Below are positions 8,901-21,259 of a stretch of DNA of 64,000 nt, one piece after another. Position 1 is the first letter of the stretch; every line of letters begins with the position of its first letter. Source of the stretch: Medicago truncatula (taxonomy: Eukaryota > Streptophyta > Magnoliopsida > Fabales > Fabaceae); the NCBI RefSeq assembly GCF_003473485.1, contig NC_053043.1, positions 12,100,001 to 12,164,000 of the forward strand, in the 5' to 3' direction. The translations under genes were made by a program, and so were the position numbers. The notes under the pieces are model-generated. The model was not told where the DNA came from, ran no database searches, and saw only the letters and a list, made by a program, of their open reading frames with translations.

Positions 8901-11344
8901 TCACTTGATTCATGTCACTGGCCCCATTTAGTGGGAAAAGACTTTAGTTTTTGTTGATGTTGTTCGAGAACTATAGACAAGATATCAGACACCAATTAAA
9001 CATTCAGAGTCTAATTTTCAAGCAATTTAAAGAAATGACAAGTGAGAAAAAATATCCCTAAATATATCTTAGAATTTTAGTGTATCTAACGTTAACACTT
9101 AGATTGATTTCCCTATTGCCATAAATTTCAACAAGATTCTAGTATGAGTAAAGAAACAGAGATTAAAATCAATAAAACAAGAACAAGTTTACAATCATAA
9201 AACAAGAAAGGAGAGGTTGATTTTACAAGACCATTGAAAATACCTTATCGCCTGACAGTTGCCTTACAGCATTTCTGCTTAAGGTTTTCTCTGATATCAA
9301 TCTCTCCTTAAAGTAAGCAACAAGCTAAAATAGGGAAAAGAAAGTCATAAGCAAATAATGTGACTAGCACTTGCAAATGGCAATATATTGACACATGGAC
9401 ACACAAAAAGAAAAGTGGCTCTGATAAGTCCATACATTTATGTTCATTTAACATGGTAGTTTTACCTTCCCTGCTACCCACTTAAGCATACCATACTTAT
9501 TAACCATTGACCACACTGTTAGTCATAACATAAATCTTCCCAAACCTCCATTGTACTTCTACAATTATGATATTATTTAAAAGAAGAAAAAAATGGTATA
9601 ATCAATATGACCCTTGAACATAAGGAGAAGTAGACAGTCCTGATCCTTATTTAAAAATTTAAGCTGAATCCTCTACTATTTAGGCAATTTTCATTAAGAA
9701 CTAGAAGAATAATGTCAAAAGCACAGCATACAATAGTCAAACCCTGTGTTTACTTTAATTAAAATTGCAAATAATAATATATTGTAACATCAACACTCAT
9801 AAGAGTGTTTACTTTGTGCTTGGAGAATTAATCAGTAGTATTCATATTCATAATCAATATAAGAGACCTACATCAGACTTTCTGGCATAATAACAATTAA
9901 ATGCAAAAACCGGGAGCTACCTCATTCTAGGAAATTGGCAATTATTCTACCTTCTGAAACTGAATAAAGTAATTTGAATACCTTAGGACCAAGTGGTTCC
10001 AATCTTAAGCTCTCCTCATCAGGTTTATTGTCCAATTCCTTGTCATCTGCAAAAACCTATAACCATATAATCATGTATGAGTAATTTGCCACCCTAATAA
10101 AAGTTCTATGATTGAGAAGAGGCGCAAATTCATCGAGCATGTTATGTTTACCTGACCGGCCCAACCACATGTAGGTCTAAAACACCTCCACATTGCAAAG
10201 TCACTACAACACCCAAATGCAAGAACATATAAACTCCAATAAAATATTCAAATATGAATAGAGTAAATGGTCGTTTTGGTTCTTAAATGTGCGAGGAAGT
10301 GTCATTATAGTCCTTAAGTGTATCAAACTTTAAAAATAACAACAACCAAACTTTATCCCACTAAGTGGGGTCAGCTACATGGATCAAACGACGTTATAAT
10401 ATTTTATCATATTTCTATCAAACTCATTAATCTCTAGATCTTTCTTAATAGTTTCTCCTATAGTTTCTCTAGGTCTTAATCCGCCTCCAGTGATGTGACT
10501 ACCCACCATCTGATCTACTCTCCTTAGTACAAAATCTACAGGTCTTCTCTCTACATGGTCAAACCACCTAAGCCTAGTTTCCACCATCCTTTTTAGGTGC
10601 TACCCCAATTCTTTCTCTTCAACTTTCTGGATAAGTGATTTCATAGACCAAACCGACAATTGGCGAGTACACTCAAAGACCAAACTAACTAATTGAAGAC
10701 ACATTTGAGGATCAAACTGACAAGCAAAAGATGCATTTGGGGATAATTTTGTGACTTTGGTACATTCGATGACTATAATGACACTGTCCGACATATTCAA
10801 GAATCAAAATGGCTTTTTACTCCATATAAATATCAGCAAAACCTCAAAACAAGTAGAAGATGCTTACCCATTAGTGATAATGTGAAAAGACAAACTCCTC
10901 TCCATTAACTGTCCACCTTTACACTACCATATAAAAAACAAACAAAACTGAGAAACAAAACAAAACCCACATGAAAACCAAATACAATTGAGAAGAGAGA
11001 AGTAGATACCTTTGGACAATAGAGGTTATGATACATGCCAGACAAACAAGAGTTGTTGTCTAAAGTAATACCAAGAGGTTCCAATTTGTGCTTCAAAATT
11101 TGAACTTTAGGTTCATCATATTCACAAAACAATCATGTTAGAGAAACCCAAATAAGAAAAGTACATGACCCATTTGGGTGCCCAGAAAGTTGAAATCAGT
11201 TACGGTTGAAAAAATACCTTTGGTGGTGGAAAGTGGTAATGATGATGCTGCTGCATAGGATGTTGTGGTGGAATGAATGGAGAAAACTGATTTGGTGAGA
11301 GGACGACGAGATAGCCACTGGCTCATCTGACCACAATGTGACAT
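5935..11344 (-). CDS. TWINKLE-like TOPRIM/primase protein without helicase, 13 exons
   Basis: Spliced exons (high to low coordinate): 11344-11218, 11104-11010, 10923-10868, 10203-10152, 10056-9982, 9324-9244, 8651-8571, 7779-7714, 7603-7487, 7320-7273, 7179-7094, 6748-6688, 6009-5935. They sum to 1,020 nt (339 aa plus stop), all joined in frame at GT/AG. The first ~40 residues are Ser/Thr/Arg-rich, like an organelle transit peptide. Next comes a T7-primase-type zinc ribbon (CPKCKGG and CFRPTCGW), with ERSLSFHI between. The TOPRIM fold follows, with the metal-binding glutamate in VEGEIDKLSLEEAG, the DxD in ATDSDPPGQA, and CWQVRWPKK, FKDANEVL. The protein stops after NAEPYTSAH, where TWINKLE would continue into its DnaB-like helicase. 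Arabidopsis has a short relative of this kind (At1g30660, from memory). Likely role: nucleic-acid binding or priming in mitochondria or plastids. Introns hold several transposons. Confidence 0.88.
6189..6623. mobile_element. hAT-like element in the last TOPRIM-gene intron
   Basis: The ends are TAGGGGTGGTAAGACGGGTT and CTGTTTTTCTACCCTTA (imperfect inverted repeats). The flanks gtccaaag and ctccaaaa agree at 6 of 8 bases, consistent with an old 8-bp duplication. The subterminal regions carry gggtcaacct/ggttgaccc motifs. It has no coding capacity. Confidence 0.65.
8028..8192 (-). mobile_element. tRNA-derived SINE
   Basis: On the minus strand it starts GGGCTCAAGTTATTAATGAG (A-box-like), followed about 40 bp on by a B box (CCGAGTTCGATTCCTGG), and it ends with a T-rich/A-rich tail near 8028-8040. 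Both sides carry aatcaatt (8020-8027 and 8193-8200). The paralogous site near 5190 lacks it. The family is not named with certainty. Confidence 0.7.
8234..8423 (-). mobile_element. Au-type SINE
   Basis: The minus strand begins GAGGGGTAACCTTGGCGCAA (A box). It has GGTCACGGGTTCAAGTCC as B box, then the conserved Au-family body (AACAGCCTCTTG, GGGTAAGGCTGCGTACAATA, GGTGGGACCCCCTCCC) and ends in a short T-rich tail. The target duplication is 17 bp with one mismatch: taaatttgtatattaat (8217-8233) and taaatttgtattttaat (8424-8440). The empty site survives at 5201-5217. Confidence 0.9.
10261..10823. mobile_element. MULE-like TIR element, interrupted by a LINE
   Basis: The termini are GAGTAAATGGTCGTTTTGGT and the complement of GGAGTAAAAAGCCATTTTGA. 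The flanking 9-mers atatgaata (10252-10260) and atataaata (10824-10832) differ at one base, the 9-bp duplication expected of Mutator-like elements. It lies in intron 3 of the TOPRIM gene. Confidence 0.7.
10335..10600 (-). mobile_element. 3' end of an RTE-type LINE
   Basis: The minus strand encodes the C-terminal tail of a plant non-LTR reverse transcriptase: LRWFDHVERRPVDFVLRRVD, then a GGLRPRETIGETIKKDLEIN-type motif. It is followed by a LINE-like 3' end (GACCCCACTTAGTGGGATAA and a GTTGTTGTTA tail). It is 5'-truncated and nested in the MULE-like element. Confidence 0.8.
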
Positions 11345-12185
11345 GTTTTTGAATTTTCATCAATGCTTTGCAATTGCATATCCTCTTGCTTTATCTAATA
11401 CCCTTTTGTTTGTTTAATTGAATTCTATGAAAATAATTTGTTTATTTTTCTAATGCTGTGTTCTTTATGATTTATTTGAATTTTTTATTTTTGAAGAATG
11501 ATTTATTTGAATGTTATTTGGATGGTTATGTAAGTGTTCTCATAATACTTGCTTTTTTTTATTTTTTTTCTTAAAAAAAATATGTATTTGTTTCACAAGG
11601 ATAATTTTATAATTTAAAATATAATATATTGTTTATTATATCAAGAAATGTGTCAAACACGTGATAGGATAAAATAATGATATCCTCTTTTTTATCATGT
11701 GTGCCCAAAACACATGACATGATAAATGTTATTATATCACTATCATATCATATCCTTATCCAGCTTCTTATCATATCTTATCTCTATTATATCATGTGCA
11801 TCAAACGGGCCCTAATATTTGTACAAAAAAAAAATTGTGAAGAAAATAAAAAGAGTTTAATTAGTATATTATGTCAGTCATATGTATTTAATAATGTATT
11901 GTCACGTCAATTGATCAATAAAAGAATTTGCGTGTTTTTATATTTATTAATTAAAGTGAAAACACATTATTATATGCATGTGTAAAATAATTATACATTG
12001 ACAGAATATATTAATACAATTCAAATAAATATATATATAATGTCAATGTACACCAATTTTACACCAAGTTAATTAATGAATATGAAAACACATGAGTTGT
12101 TATTTTATTAATTATTGTCGCAAATTATTAGATGTATGTGTAAAATAATTGTACACTGAAAATGCATATACTCTTATATTATAAA
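11345..12185. other. AT-rich intergenic/promoter region, no gene seen
   Basis: This lies upstream of the TOPRIM gene's first exon and contains only AT-rich DNA with low-complexity tracts. The 102-codon open frame at 11677-11985 has no domain and biased AT composition. Confidence 0.4.
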
Positions 12186-12189
12186 TTTA

Positions 12190-12510
12190 TAATAGAACGG
12201 CCGATCAGTTTTTTTTTCTTGGTTTAAATAGTTATCGTTCCAATAAGTTCAATTGTTTTTTGTTTTCGTCCCTACATCTTTTTTTGCTCTAAAACAAACC
12301 CTATAAGATGCAAATTTTTTTATTTTAGTCTCTACCGTCATCATCTATTACAAAAACGTATAAGTGACAAACGGGGGATGACACGGTAGTGGTGGACATG
12401 GCAGACCACACTGATTTGACAAAGTAGATGATGAGTCACATAGTAAGAGGTATCAAAACCAAAAAACGAAATTCGTAGAGGGACCAAAACGAGAAGACTG
12501 ACAATTCAAA
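12190..12510. mobile_element. Possible decayed MULE-like repeat
   Basis: The left part reads cgtccctacatc and the right part gagggaccaaaacgag, the inverted 'fixed-phrase' ends of common legume Mutator-like repeats. I could not define clean termini or a target duplication. Confidence 0.35.
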
Positions 12511-12521
12511 TTTAAAAACAT

Positions 12522-12700
12522 GGGTTAATAGGTCTTTACACCCTGTAATATAGGTCATTTTTGATTTTTCCCCTGTAAAATTTTTATTTTGATTCACCCT
12601 TATAAACAAAAATATTTTACAGGGTGAATCAAAAATAAAAAATTTAGAGGGAGGAAAACAAAAAATGACCTATATTACATGGACAATGACCTATTAACCC
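12522..12700. mobile_element. MULE-type MITE with perfect 9-bp duplication
   Basis: This 179-bp hairpin-like element has ends GGGTTAATAGGTC and GACCTATTAACCC; the inverted repeats extend about 40 bp with mismatches. It is flanked on both sides by taaaaacat (12513-12521 and 12701-12709). The 9-bp duplication points to Mutator-type mobilisation. Confidence 0.9.
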
Positions 12701-12709
12701 TAAAAACAT

Positions 12710-13616
12710 TGTTTCTTCCATCTTCTTCATGTCTTTCTACTCCATTTTCATCTTAGCCGCACACCTTTATTATTTCTTATAAACATATCCTCCATTTCTG
12801 CTAAAAATTTACAAATAGATCATGTAAAATTCATATGATTTCCACAAAAACATGGTTCTTTTGCACAATAATTTTGTTCTTCGGTGATTACACTTGAAGA
12901 TTATATCCCCTTCAAACTTTAGTCTTTGATAGCAAACACATTTTTATTATCTTAAACAGAACTTAAATGGTTTAATTTACGGTGTTAGATTATGATTAAC
13001 TGCTAAGTCATCTACATTTGGTGAGCTTATTGTTCAACATCTAATTGCATGGTGATGACACTGGAACTTCCCTTTCCTGCAGTCTCTAGTACACATGGTA
13101 GCCTGCTGAGGATAATCACATGGTAGCCTGTTGAGGATAACCATGGTCCTTTTTTAAAAGGTGTTATTTAACAAGAAGCTTCCAATTTGTAAGAGCAAAA
13201 CAAGCGTATCTCAATTCATGACTTTGTTAGTAGATTTTATTGAGGCCTGTTATTGATTCTTTTTATTTCATTGATAGAAAAAGCCATTCAAAGATTCTTT
13301 TTATTCAACAGTTGCTTCATGCAGTTCTTCTGAGTTTTGAATAGTCCTTTAAGATTCTTTGTTTTCAATTGTCAAAATACCAGAAAATGAATTCACAGTC
13401 ATAAACTTTTTGCACAATTTCTTACAAAGTCATAACATGATCATTCTCAAGAATATAAACATTCTACTTTAAAAATTAAGCGTACAAACAATCCATTAAC
13501 TGAATACCCAACATGTTAAATTTTAAGTTTTAACCACTTGTTGGACCAACATTTTATTGAATATTGACATTGATCACTTCCACATGAGCTTCATTTCTTT
13601 CTTTAATACAAAGATT
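12710..13616. other. Region 3' of the amino acid permease, no gene seen
   Basis: This is probably 3' UTR and intergenic DNA for the minus-strand permease. A short direct repeat (cacatggtagcctg) occurs twice near 13091-13128. Nothing else is recognisable. Confidence 0.4.
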
Positions 13617-15952
13617 CTATTGTTTGTAAGCAAAAATCTTGAATTTGTGAAGATTTTTGCTAATTTCATGAATTGAAGCAACTACAGCTGCCAATGAAAC
13701 AAGGAAACATACACAATTCAAACATTGAAGGGCACACCACCTAAGTGACATTGGTCTTATACCCTTCTGAGCAATATGCATTTGTATAGGAAAGAAGACA
13801 ACTAAAGGACCAAACCCAATTGCTCCAAGTAGAGCAAGAATTTGATTGAAAAATGGCATTGCCATGGCAAGAGTTGTTCCTAGTATCACAAATATTGTCC
13901 TCCAAATTAACCTAAACAAGTTCAAGTTGATTGTTACACCGCACAAGCTAATCGGATGTTCCTTGTTTATGAAATTTGATATGGGCCACATGATATTAGC
14001 ACCCATTTCGATGAAACGAAAGAATGGTTGACCCATCACTTGATATGCTCCAATCATGTGGATTACAATGCATATATCTCCAATGACAACCAACCAGTAG
14101 GGTTCATGAAACCCGGCAAAAATGTTTCCTGGTGTATGGTCACCAAAAGCAGCATAGCCAAGACAACTACATAGTAGAAATATCATTGTCATTGTTGACA
14201 CCCCTATCACGTTAGCCTTTTTCATTTGTTTATTTTCTGATGGATGTGACTTTAATGTGTCCTAAACAAAAGCATGGAATAGTCAAATTGAATGGTAATA
14301 ACCAAAGAATTTGGATTCCTCGCTATCAAAGATTTTCCGCATTCATACATTCGGGAGAATCCGAGTGCAAGGAATCTGAACTCATGACTGAAAGTTTTGA
14401 TTCAATGCTACACTTGTTTGTTTACTTTTAATAATTTGTTAAAATAGAAATCATAAGAAGTAATTGTGATTTTTTACCATTATGTCGTAAATAACAGTAG
14501 CATAAGTGCAAGCAAGTGCTATGTTTCCCATTGAACTCATAATCCTCCACACTTTAGTTTCAAGAGATAGCTCTGGCCCTATTTTGATTCCAGTAATGCT
14601 TGTTGATGCCCCGTTACCTGTTCTTAGCCAAAATGCCTACTTGGTTAGATACGAAACTTTAAACTTTAAACTAATGGTGAAAACTACGTACCTGAGATAA
14701 TAACGTTAAAACAAAGAGCAATTGCAATGAATACATAACCAAACGAGGTAATTGCAGCAACGGTTGAAATCCATGTCAATTCATGAAAGTTTGGAATTTG
14801 AGACAAGAAAATCTGCAATGTCCCAAAACTAATCATGTAGGGATTATAAGAACTACTGCAATCAGCTTCATGTCCTTTTCTATGGACACAGACAATACTC
14901 TCTATTGCTGCCAGGCTTATGGATGAAGTTATTGTGTATCCCACTGTGATCCCAGCAAGTTTTCCATACACAATCGATCCACAAATCACTTGCATCGTTC
15001 CACCTATTATGAATTAGAAATATAAAATTAAGTAAATTTGAAATTTTAATTTTTTCTAAAACATCAATTTTTTTGATAATAATTATAATTTTACACTACT
15101 CCTTTGTTATATAGTCCATGACAACGATTGCAACCTTAAAGTTTTTTCTAAAAATATGTGACCACGGTTGCAGTTGTTATCCACAACTTTTTGTAATACC
15201 AAAGATCACAATTAACTACTATGGTTATAGCAAAGGAGCCATCATTTTAGCTTGGCAAAGATGCTTGAGTTAGCCAAGAGATGTTGGTCCAATCAATAAG
15301 TATTTCGTTCATATTTTAGAAAGGTGTAAGTTCAACTCCGGTTTAAAAACCTTATTGTAAATAAATTGATGCGTTCTCGGACACAACTCCTCTAAAATTT
15401 TATTTAAAATAAAAATAAAAATTCATGTGTGAAATATCAAATGTTGTTTGATTTATTGATTAATTAACCCGTAAAGTATATCATTGATTATGGATGCAAT
15501 ATTCTACTCGGCCGCTCGCTACTAAACAAAAACTTTCATTTTATCGAAATTGTGAATCTCGACATAACAAAATGTTCATAGACACATATCCGCACGGACA
15601 AGATTTAGACGTACGTATTTTTAGATTATACTTCTAAACTCATGTCGAGGACGGAGAAAGAGTCGAAGAGTGTACCTAAGTAGACCTTGACAGCTTGCAT
15701 ATAAGAATAATTTCTCTTGCCATTAACTGGATCTGGATACCTATAGCAATCAGCCACAAGACTGTAAGTGAAAACAGAAATACATGAAAAGATCAATATA
15801 CTTGCAATACCAGCTATCCATCCTAATTGTGCAATGGCATATGCTAGGGCCAACACTCCTGCACCAATTACCACCGTTATTATGTGTGTTGTAGCTGTCC
15901 ACACATTTCCTGTTCTTTTGATTCTGCCATCATCATCGTATTCAAGTTCCAT
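13617..15952 (-). CDS. Amino acid permease (AAP family), 4 exons
   Basis: Exons 15952-15676, 15003-14692, 14617-14478 and 14261-13617 join in frame at GT/AG to 1,374 nt (457 aa). The sequence follows plant amino acid permeases of the AAAP superfamily throughout. The N-terminal DGRIKRTGNVWTATTHIITV leads into the first membrane segment (VIGAGVLALAYAIAQLGW). It continues with a YSLVADCYRYPDPVNGKRN loop, GYTITSSISLAAIESIVC, GHEADC, LSQIPNFHELTW, then DTLKSHPSENKQMKKANVIG. After that come the LGYAAFGDHTPGNI loop, IHMIGAYQVMGQPFF and a closing hydrophobic helix. These carriers import neutral and acidic amino acids with protons across the plasma membrane. The cytosolic N-terminus is shorter than usual in the family (members are about 475-490 aa), but the first ATG is directly before the conserved motif. 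No frameshift or stop is seen. Confidence 0.9.
15240..15365 (+). mobile_element. Possible SINE remnant in permease intron 1
   Basis: gagttagccaagagatg looks like an A box, and about 60 bp later gtgtaagttcaactcc looks like a B box. No target duplication was found, so this is tentative. Confidence 0.3.
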
Positions 15953-16955
15953 ATAAGAATTTAATTTGGTTAATTGGTGAGCAAGATTTCACTATCTACC
16001 TCCTCTAATATAAGCTCTAATTTACAAGATTTCAAGAAATTAGGTGGTACACTGTGTTTGTAATATATGTAATGATTTTCCAATAAGGGATTTGACTTTT
16101 GATACAAAAAATAATACACGTTCTTCTTTAAAGAAGATATAAATATATTTAATAACATTAACTCACATTAATGGTTTGATTTAATTTTCATTATTATCCC
16201 AAATTATATTTATTTTTAAATGTTTCGAATTATAAGTCGTTTTACAAAAATTCTAGTTTTATCTCTAAAGCCATATTTCAACGTCCCGAAAATGCCTGCA
16301 AAAAGTGATGAAAAAAATTCAACCTCTGTCAGTTTCGTGGACTTGGGAAAAATAGGAGGTCAAAAATTAGAAAGAATTTGTGTTCGAATCTTTATTTTTT
16401 ATTTCAAAGGCTCGTTTTTCAGATTACGTGTATATTACATGATCAATTTAAAAAATTAACTCAAAAATAATACATGCGTAGGTTTCGTAAAAGGAAATTG
16501 CTACGAATCAAATCCATAAAATATGAATAGCATTGATTTATTCTATTTTTTACTGTCATATATTCTATAGATTTTTTGTTTTGTTTGGAAGATATATAAT
16601 ATAGGAAAAATTTTATGGTGAAGTCACGAATATAACTCAGAAAGAAATAGATTAATGGTGAAGATGCATGCTGGGGTGGCAATCTTATCCAATTCATCGA
16701 ATTTATTTTAAAATTCTATATGATCATATTGCCATCCATGCATCTTTATCATTAATCTTTTTTTAAGGAATCTTTATCATTAATCTATTTCTTTCCAAGT
16801 CATATTCATTATTTACCACATTTTAACGTTAGTTTCTAAAATATTTTAAAAAATATCTATTTAATATGATTTATTGAATGCACGTATAATTTTTTTTTAA
16901 GTTTCAAACAATTTGCACGCCATTTAAAAAAAAACAATTTGTCCATATAAATTAT
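15953..16955. other. Upstream of the permease, AT-rich, no gene seen
   Basis: Presumed promoter and intergenic DNA. Part of 16595-16660 recurs imperfectly in inverted form at 16720-16800 (aaagatgcatgctggggtggcaa versus gccatccatgcatcttta), so a small inverted repeat is present. Confidence 0.4.
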
Positions 16956-17099
16956 TACCTCCGGTCTTATATATAAGAAAAGATTTTTATTTTTAGATAC
17001 ATTAAATAATTAATGTATCTTGTTTACGATGAAGACCAGATACATCAATTATTAAATGTATCTAAAAAAAAAATCTTATATATAAGATCGGAGGGAGTA
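16956..17099. mobile_element. Stowaway-type MITE
   Basis: The arms are cctccggtcttatatataag and the complement of a right end cttatatataagatcggagg, with a long internal hairpin (tagatacatt/aatgtatcta). It is flanked by TA. The left end has lost about three bases relative to the usual ctccctcc. Confidence 0.85.
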
Positions 17100-17745
17100 A
17101 TTTGTTACACGACCTTTATAAAACTAAGGTTTCACTCTAGGGCAATACCAACCAAAACCAACACCAACCAAAGGCCATTGAGAATCATAAAACGGTGTGT
17201 TTGAAAATGAAGAATTTGTTGCATATGATATGTAGTAGTAGACATTCCATACGTCGAAGAGACGAAGACTATATAAACACATATTCATATCCTAAAAAAA
17301 ACAAAAAACACATCATATGTCCCTCAAAATAAAAAAGACACGTATCATATGATAATGTTGAAGGACTTGTAAATGTATTCAAAAGGTGGTAAGTTGCGTA
17401 TTTTTGGAATTATATTGATCTTGACGTCCTTGATTGTTACATCTGGTTTGAGGTCTTTTTCTTTTAATAAGTTAAAATATATTAATTAAACCAAATTTTA
17501 CCAAAGAAGTCGCAAGGCAAAAAAAAGACGATCAATATCTTCCTGAAAACCAAAGCCTGTGTTTGGGTGAAGCACCTTTCTCTTGATTAAATTAATTATA
17601 TGTCGTTAGTATGTGATTACATAATGCTAAATGGTGTTTGTGTGATCGGTGTTGATAGGTTGAACCATCAATATCTAGTTTGAGGTCTTATTTAATGTGT
17701 ACAAATAAATTGCTTTGGTTTCAACCTTTAATTGTTCCTTACAGG

Positions 17746-18272
17746 TAGGGTTGGGAATAGGCCAGGTCCGCCTACAAGGGCCTATGGCCTGGCCTGTTTA
17801 AGCCTGGTCTGGCCTGGCCTGTTTATTAAAAAGGCTAGGCTTAGGCTTTTTAAAAAGCCTATTTAAGTAAATAGGCCAGGCTTAGACTATCAAAAAAGCC
17901 TATGAAGCCTAATAGGCCGGCCTGTTTATGCATGTTAGGCTTCATAGTGGACTTTTTTAATAGGCTTTAAAGCTTTATAGTGAAATAGGCTTTTAAGGCC
18001 TTATAGTAGTGATAGACAAGTCCTACACTGAAATAGGCTTGGAGGCCTATTAAGCCTATTTAAAAGTAGCTAAAATGGAATGTTTAGTGACTTTAATAGT
18101 AAGTAGGCCTGTAAATAGGCTTTCAGGCCAGACCAGACTTTTAAATAGGCCAGACCAGGCCAAAAAAATAGGCCTATGAAAGGCCATAGGCCAGGCTCAG
18201 GCCTGCAAAATTTTTGTAGGCCAGGCTCAGGCCTATCAAAGTCTGGCCTGGCCTAGCCTATTCCCAACCCTA
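17746..18272. mobile_element. hAT-like element with perfect 8-bp duplication
   Basis: This 527-bp element has termini TAGGGTTGGGAATAGGCCAG and CTAGCCTATTCCCAACCCTA. It is flanked by cttacagg on both sides (17738-17745 and 18273-18280). The interior is a dense array of aggcct/taggcc motifs, as in the elements at 619 and 52807. It has no transposase. Confidence 0.9.
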
Positions 18273-18280
18273 CTTACAGG

Positions 18281-19689
18281 TTTGTGACTTCTCGCTTATC
18301 ACAAATTCACAATTGAATGGTTTATTTAAATATAATTATCTCGTGATCTCTAAACTGATTAATTCTTGGTCATATGCATGACGTTGCTGGTGGTTAATTT
18401 TGATACTCGGGTTGACACTATTTTGTAAAGCAAATTGTCATGGAGAATGATTAAAAAAATATATTGCTTAAAGATTAGTGAAAATATACCCGAGTGTCAC
18501 TGGATAGCTCAAAGGTCAGGTTATTTTTCTTTTATAATTAAAAATAATATTAACTATTTGGGTTTCAATATTTATATGCATCAACAAAATTTCTTTTGGG
18601 ATTGTCGAAAAAAACTCTTTTGAATTTTCAAACATAATTTTTTAAAAAATAGAAAACAAATGAAAATAAAAATTATTGTAATTATTGATAAAAACATGAA
18701 TCGTTTCAAATACTTGAAAATTATTGTAATTATTCACATTTTTATTATGTTCCATGTTATAGTTTTTTCTTTAACAATTGTTATGTTCGTTTTGTTAAGA
18801 TTTGTTAGGGGATTCCAATTGGGGGTCGAGTGCAACAACAAGCCTAGGATCAACAAGAGACTCAGACACTACATTTTCATAAAAAAATCATAAGATATCG
18901 AGTATATGGATGACATACATACTGTTATTTACATTTAAAAATAATTAAGTTGTTAACCGAGAACGACGAGCAATCAAATTTAGAGTTAGTTGAATTTCCT
19001 TTACACAAATAAATAATAGTTGAATCAATATCAGAAGCAGTCAAGGACATACATATGTGAGATTTGATTGGAAATATCTATAGATAGGTTAATCTTGTTT
19101 ATTTTTTTATTTTTTAAGGAAGATAGCTTAATCTTGTTGAAACTTCCTTTAGTAGTCATTTGCCTAGAGGCTGGCTTCTAACAAAAATGCTCTTTCCACA
19201 TCACTTTGTTGAATAGCATATAAAACAATATTAATCTGAGCTTGGATCACCTGAACAACAAGCAAGACTATATTTTTGCAAACAGACACACACAAAACAA
19301 CGAATTGGTGAGTGGTCAAAACTCATGAAAGACAATGAATGCATAAGTAAAAAGAACAACAAATTATGCACATATGTTGTATGACAATGGATGAACATGT
19401 GACATGCATGAACTAATGAAGCATTTATGGCATGGATACATTAGAGGCATATTTATTCATGTTCTACTTTTTTGAACAAGATTTATTTATGTTCTCCTAA
19501 TTCTAAGAGCACATGTTTAAAAGTGTTAACACATGTTGATACTTAGACATTAAGCATGTGGAGACATTTTTGACATACGAAGATATAAAGGCCTATAAGT
19601 ATTACACATGTGATAATCATTTCTAAAATGGTAGACATATAAGACATGCATGTTAGTCAAGTGATCATGAAAGGATAGAATAAATAATG
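18281..19689. other. Gene-poor AT-rich DNA, nothing recognised
   Basis: Only short open frames without domains, such as 18435-18623 and 18660-18893. No repeat boundaries could be defined. Confidence 0.35.
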
Positions 19690-19835
19690 TATGATCATTA
19701 CTTATAAACAAAAATTGACATTTTAGTTTCATTCAATAAATAATGTATGTGGTCTTTAATATAGACCGCATATATAATTTATTGAAATGAACATAAAATG
19801 TTAAATTTTGTTTATATTAATGATCGAAGGGTGTA
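19690..19835. mobile_element. Degraded Stowaway-type MITE
   Basis: The arms are atcattacttataaacaaaa and the complement of ttttgtttatattaatgatc, and the right end is cgaagggtg followed by TA. An internal hairpin centres on gtggtctttaatatagaccg. The left terminal bases are lost. Confidence 0.65.
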
Positions 19836-21259
19836 CTATGAAATGACATGTTAGCATAATCATTCACACACTCAATTTTGAATGATGATGATTCAAGTAT
19901 GGCTCTTGCACTTATCATGATGCATGAAATTTTGTTCAATGACACTTTCACGTATTTACTTTCCCATGGTAACTTCTTCCGCACATTTACACATAATTTC
20001 TCACAATACAACACACAGTGTAATAAACGTATGGGATTGAGCTTACTAGTACCGCTAATCTAAACACTACGAAAAGAACGTGGTTTGTGCTCTTGCAAAT
20101 TTGGGTACTTTAAACCCTCTTCGGCTTACTCGACTTACACCAAAATTTCTTTAGGCGACACAAAAAGTTGCGCGGTATCTCCGGATAATCGAATTGCACT
20201 CTCAATATCACTTAGAAAATTTCTCCTCACCGTACTTCCATGATATTGATAATCCTAAACCGCACCGATGAATAATAGAAAGTTAAGTAAATGTTGTGAG
20301 GAGTGTTTTTGACCATTTGAGGGTTATTCATGACCAAGAGATTGATTAACTTAAAACTTTAATGGCGATTTTAGAAGAGAATGAGATCATGAAAGTTAGG
20401 GTTTTTGGAGTGAAATTTGTGTAGGTAATTTTTTAGACAAAGGGTTGATTGATCTTCACAAGGTATTACATGGTTGTAAGTTTTATATGAAAAATGAAGA
20501 GGGTTTCAAGGCTGATCTTCATAAATAATTGTCTATCAAGCAACTTAACTTAAGATTCATGCTTTTCATTTGTGTATGACTTTTTGCGAGTTGGATTTTA
20601 AAGAAAAGGTTTGTGATGATCAAACCTATTTTTTTCATGTATATTTGATATTTTAAAAAATAAATTAAAAGAGCAATAGAATATTAAAATATAGACTTAA
20701 TCCTAAAAATAAAATTCTCCAAAACCCTCTAGAATTCAACTCCTAAACAGACTCTCACATTTTTTTTACTAACAACAACAATTATTATGGCTAAATTAAA
20801 AAAAATTAATACAAATAATTGACGACGAAACCACGTTAATGGATGAAGAAAAATTATATAATATCTATTTTTCAAAATAAAATTATATTAATGTTCATGT
20901 TACTACATATTTTTTTCGTATAACCAAAATAAATGTTATATTTTTTGTGAAATTTATTTTCATTCATAAAAAAATAAAGACAAGCTAGACAAAAAAAAAA
21001 ATATACAAGACAAGGTAATGGTGATATTAGTTTAGTTGATATGAACATCATATAATATGTTATATGTACTGGTTCGAACGTCGACATTACAATTATTCAC
21101 TTTAAGAGGTGAATTTATAGTCAAAACTACTAAAAAAAAATTATGCAAAACAATTTCTTATCCCATCCTATTCGTTTTTTTGCACGCCCTACAATATTTC
21201 AAATTATATAATTTGAAAGATGCAAAACCCTAAAAAAAAACTCTAACACCTTACACATA
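19836..21259. other. Gene-poor DNA, nothing recognised
   Basis: No open frame with a domain and no clear transposon. A patch at 20060-20250 has less AT-rich sequence (cttcggcttactcgacttac) but no coding signal that I recognise. Confidence 0.35.

Noticed and set aside
13846-14031. Plus-strand frames opposite the amino acid permease exons (also 14240-14431, 15768-15956)
   Set aside because: They are antisense shadows of well-supported permease exons.
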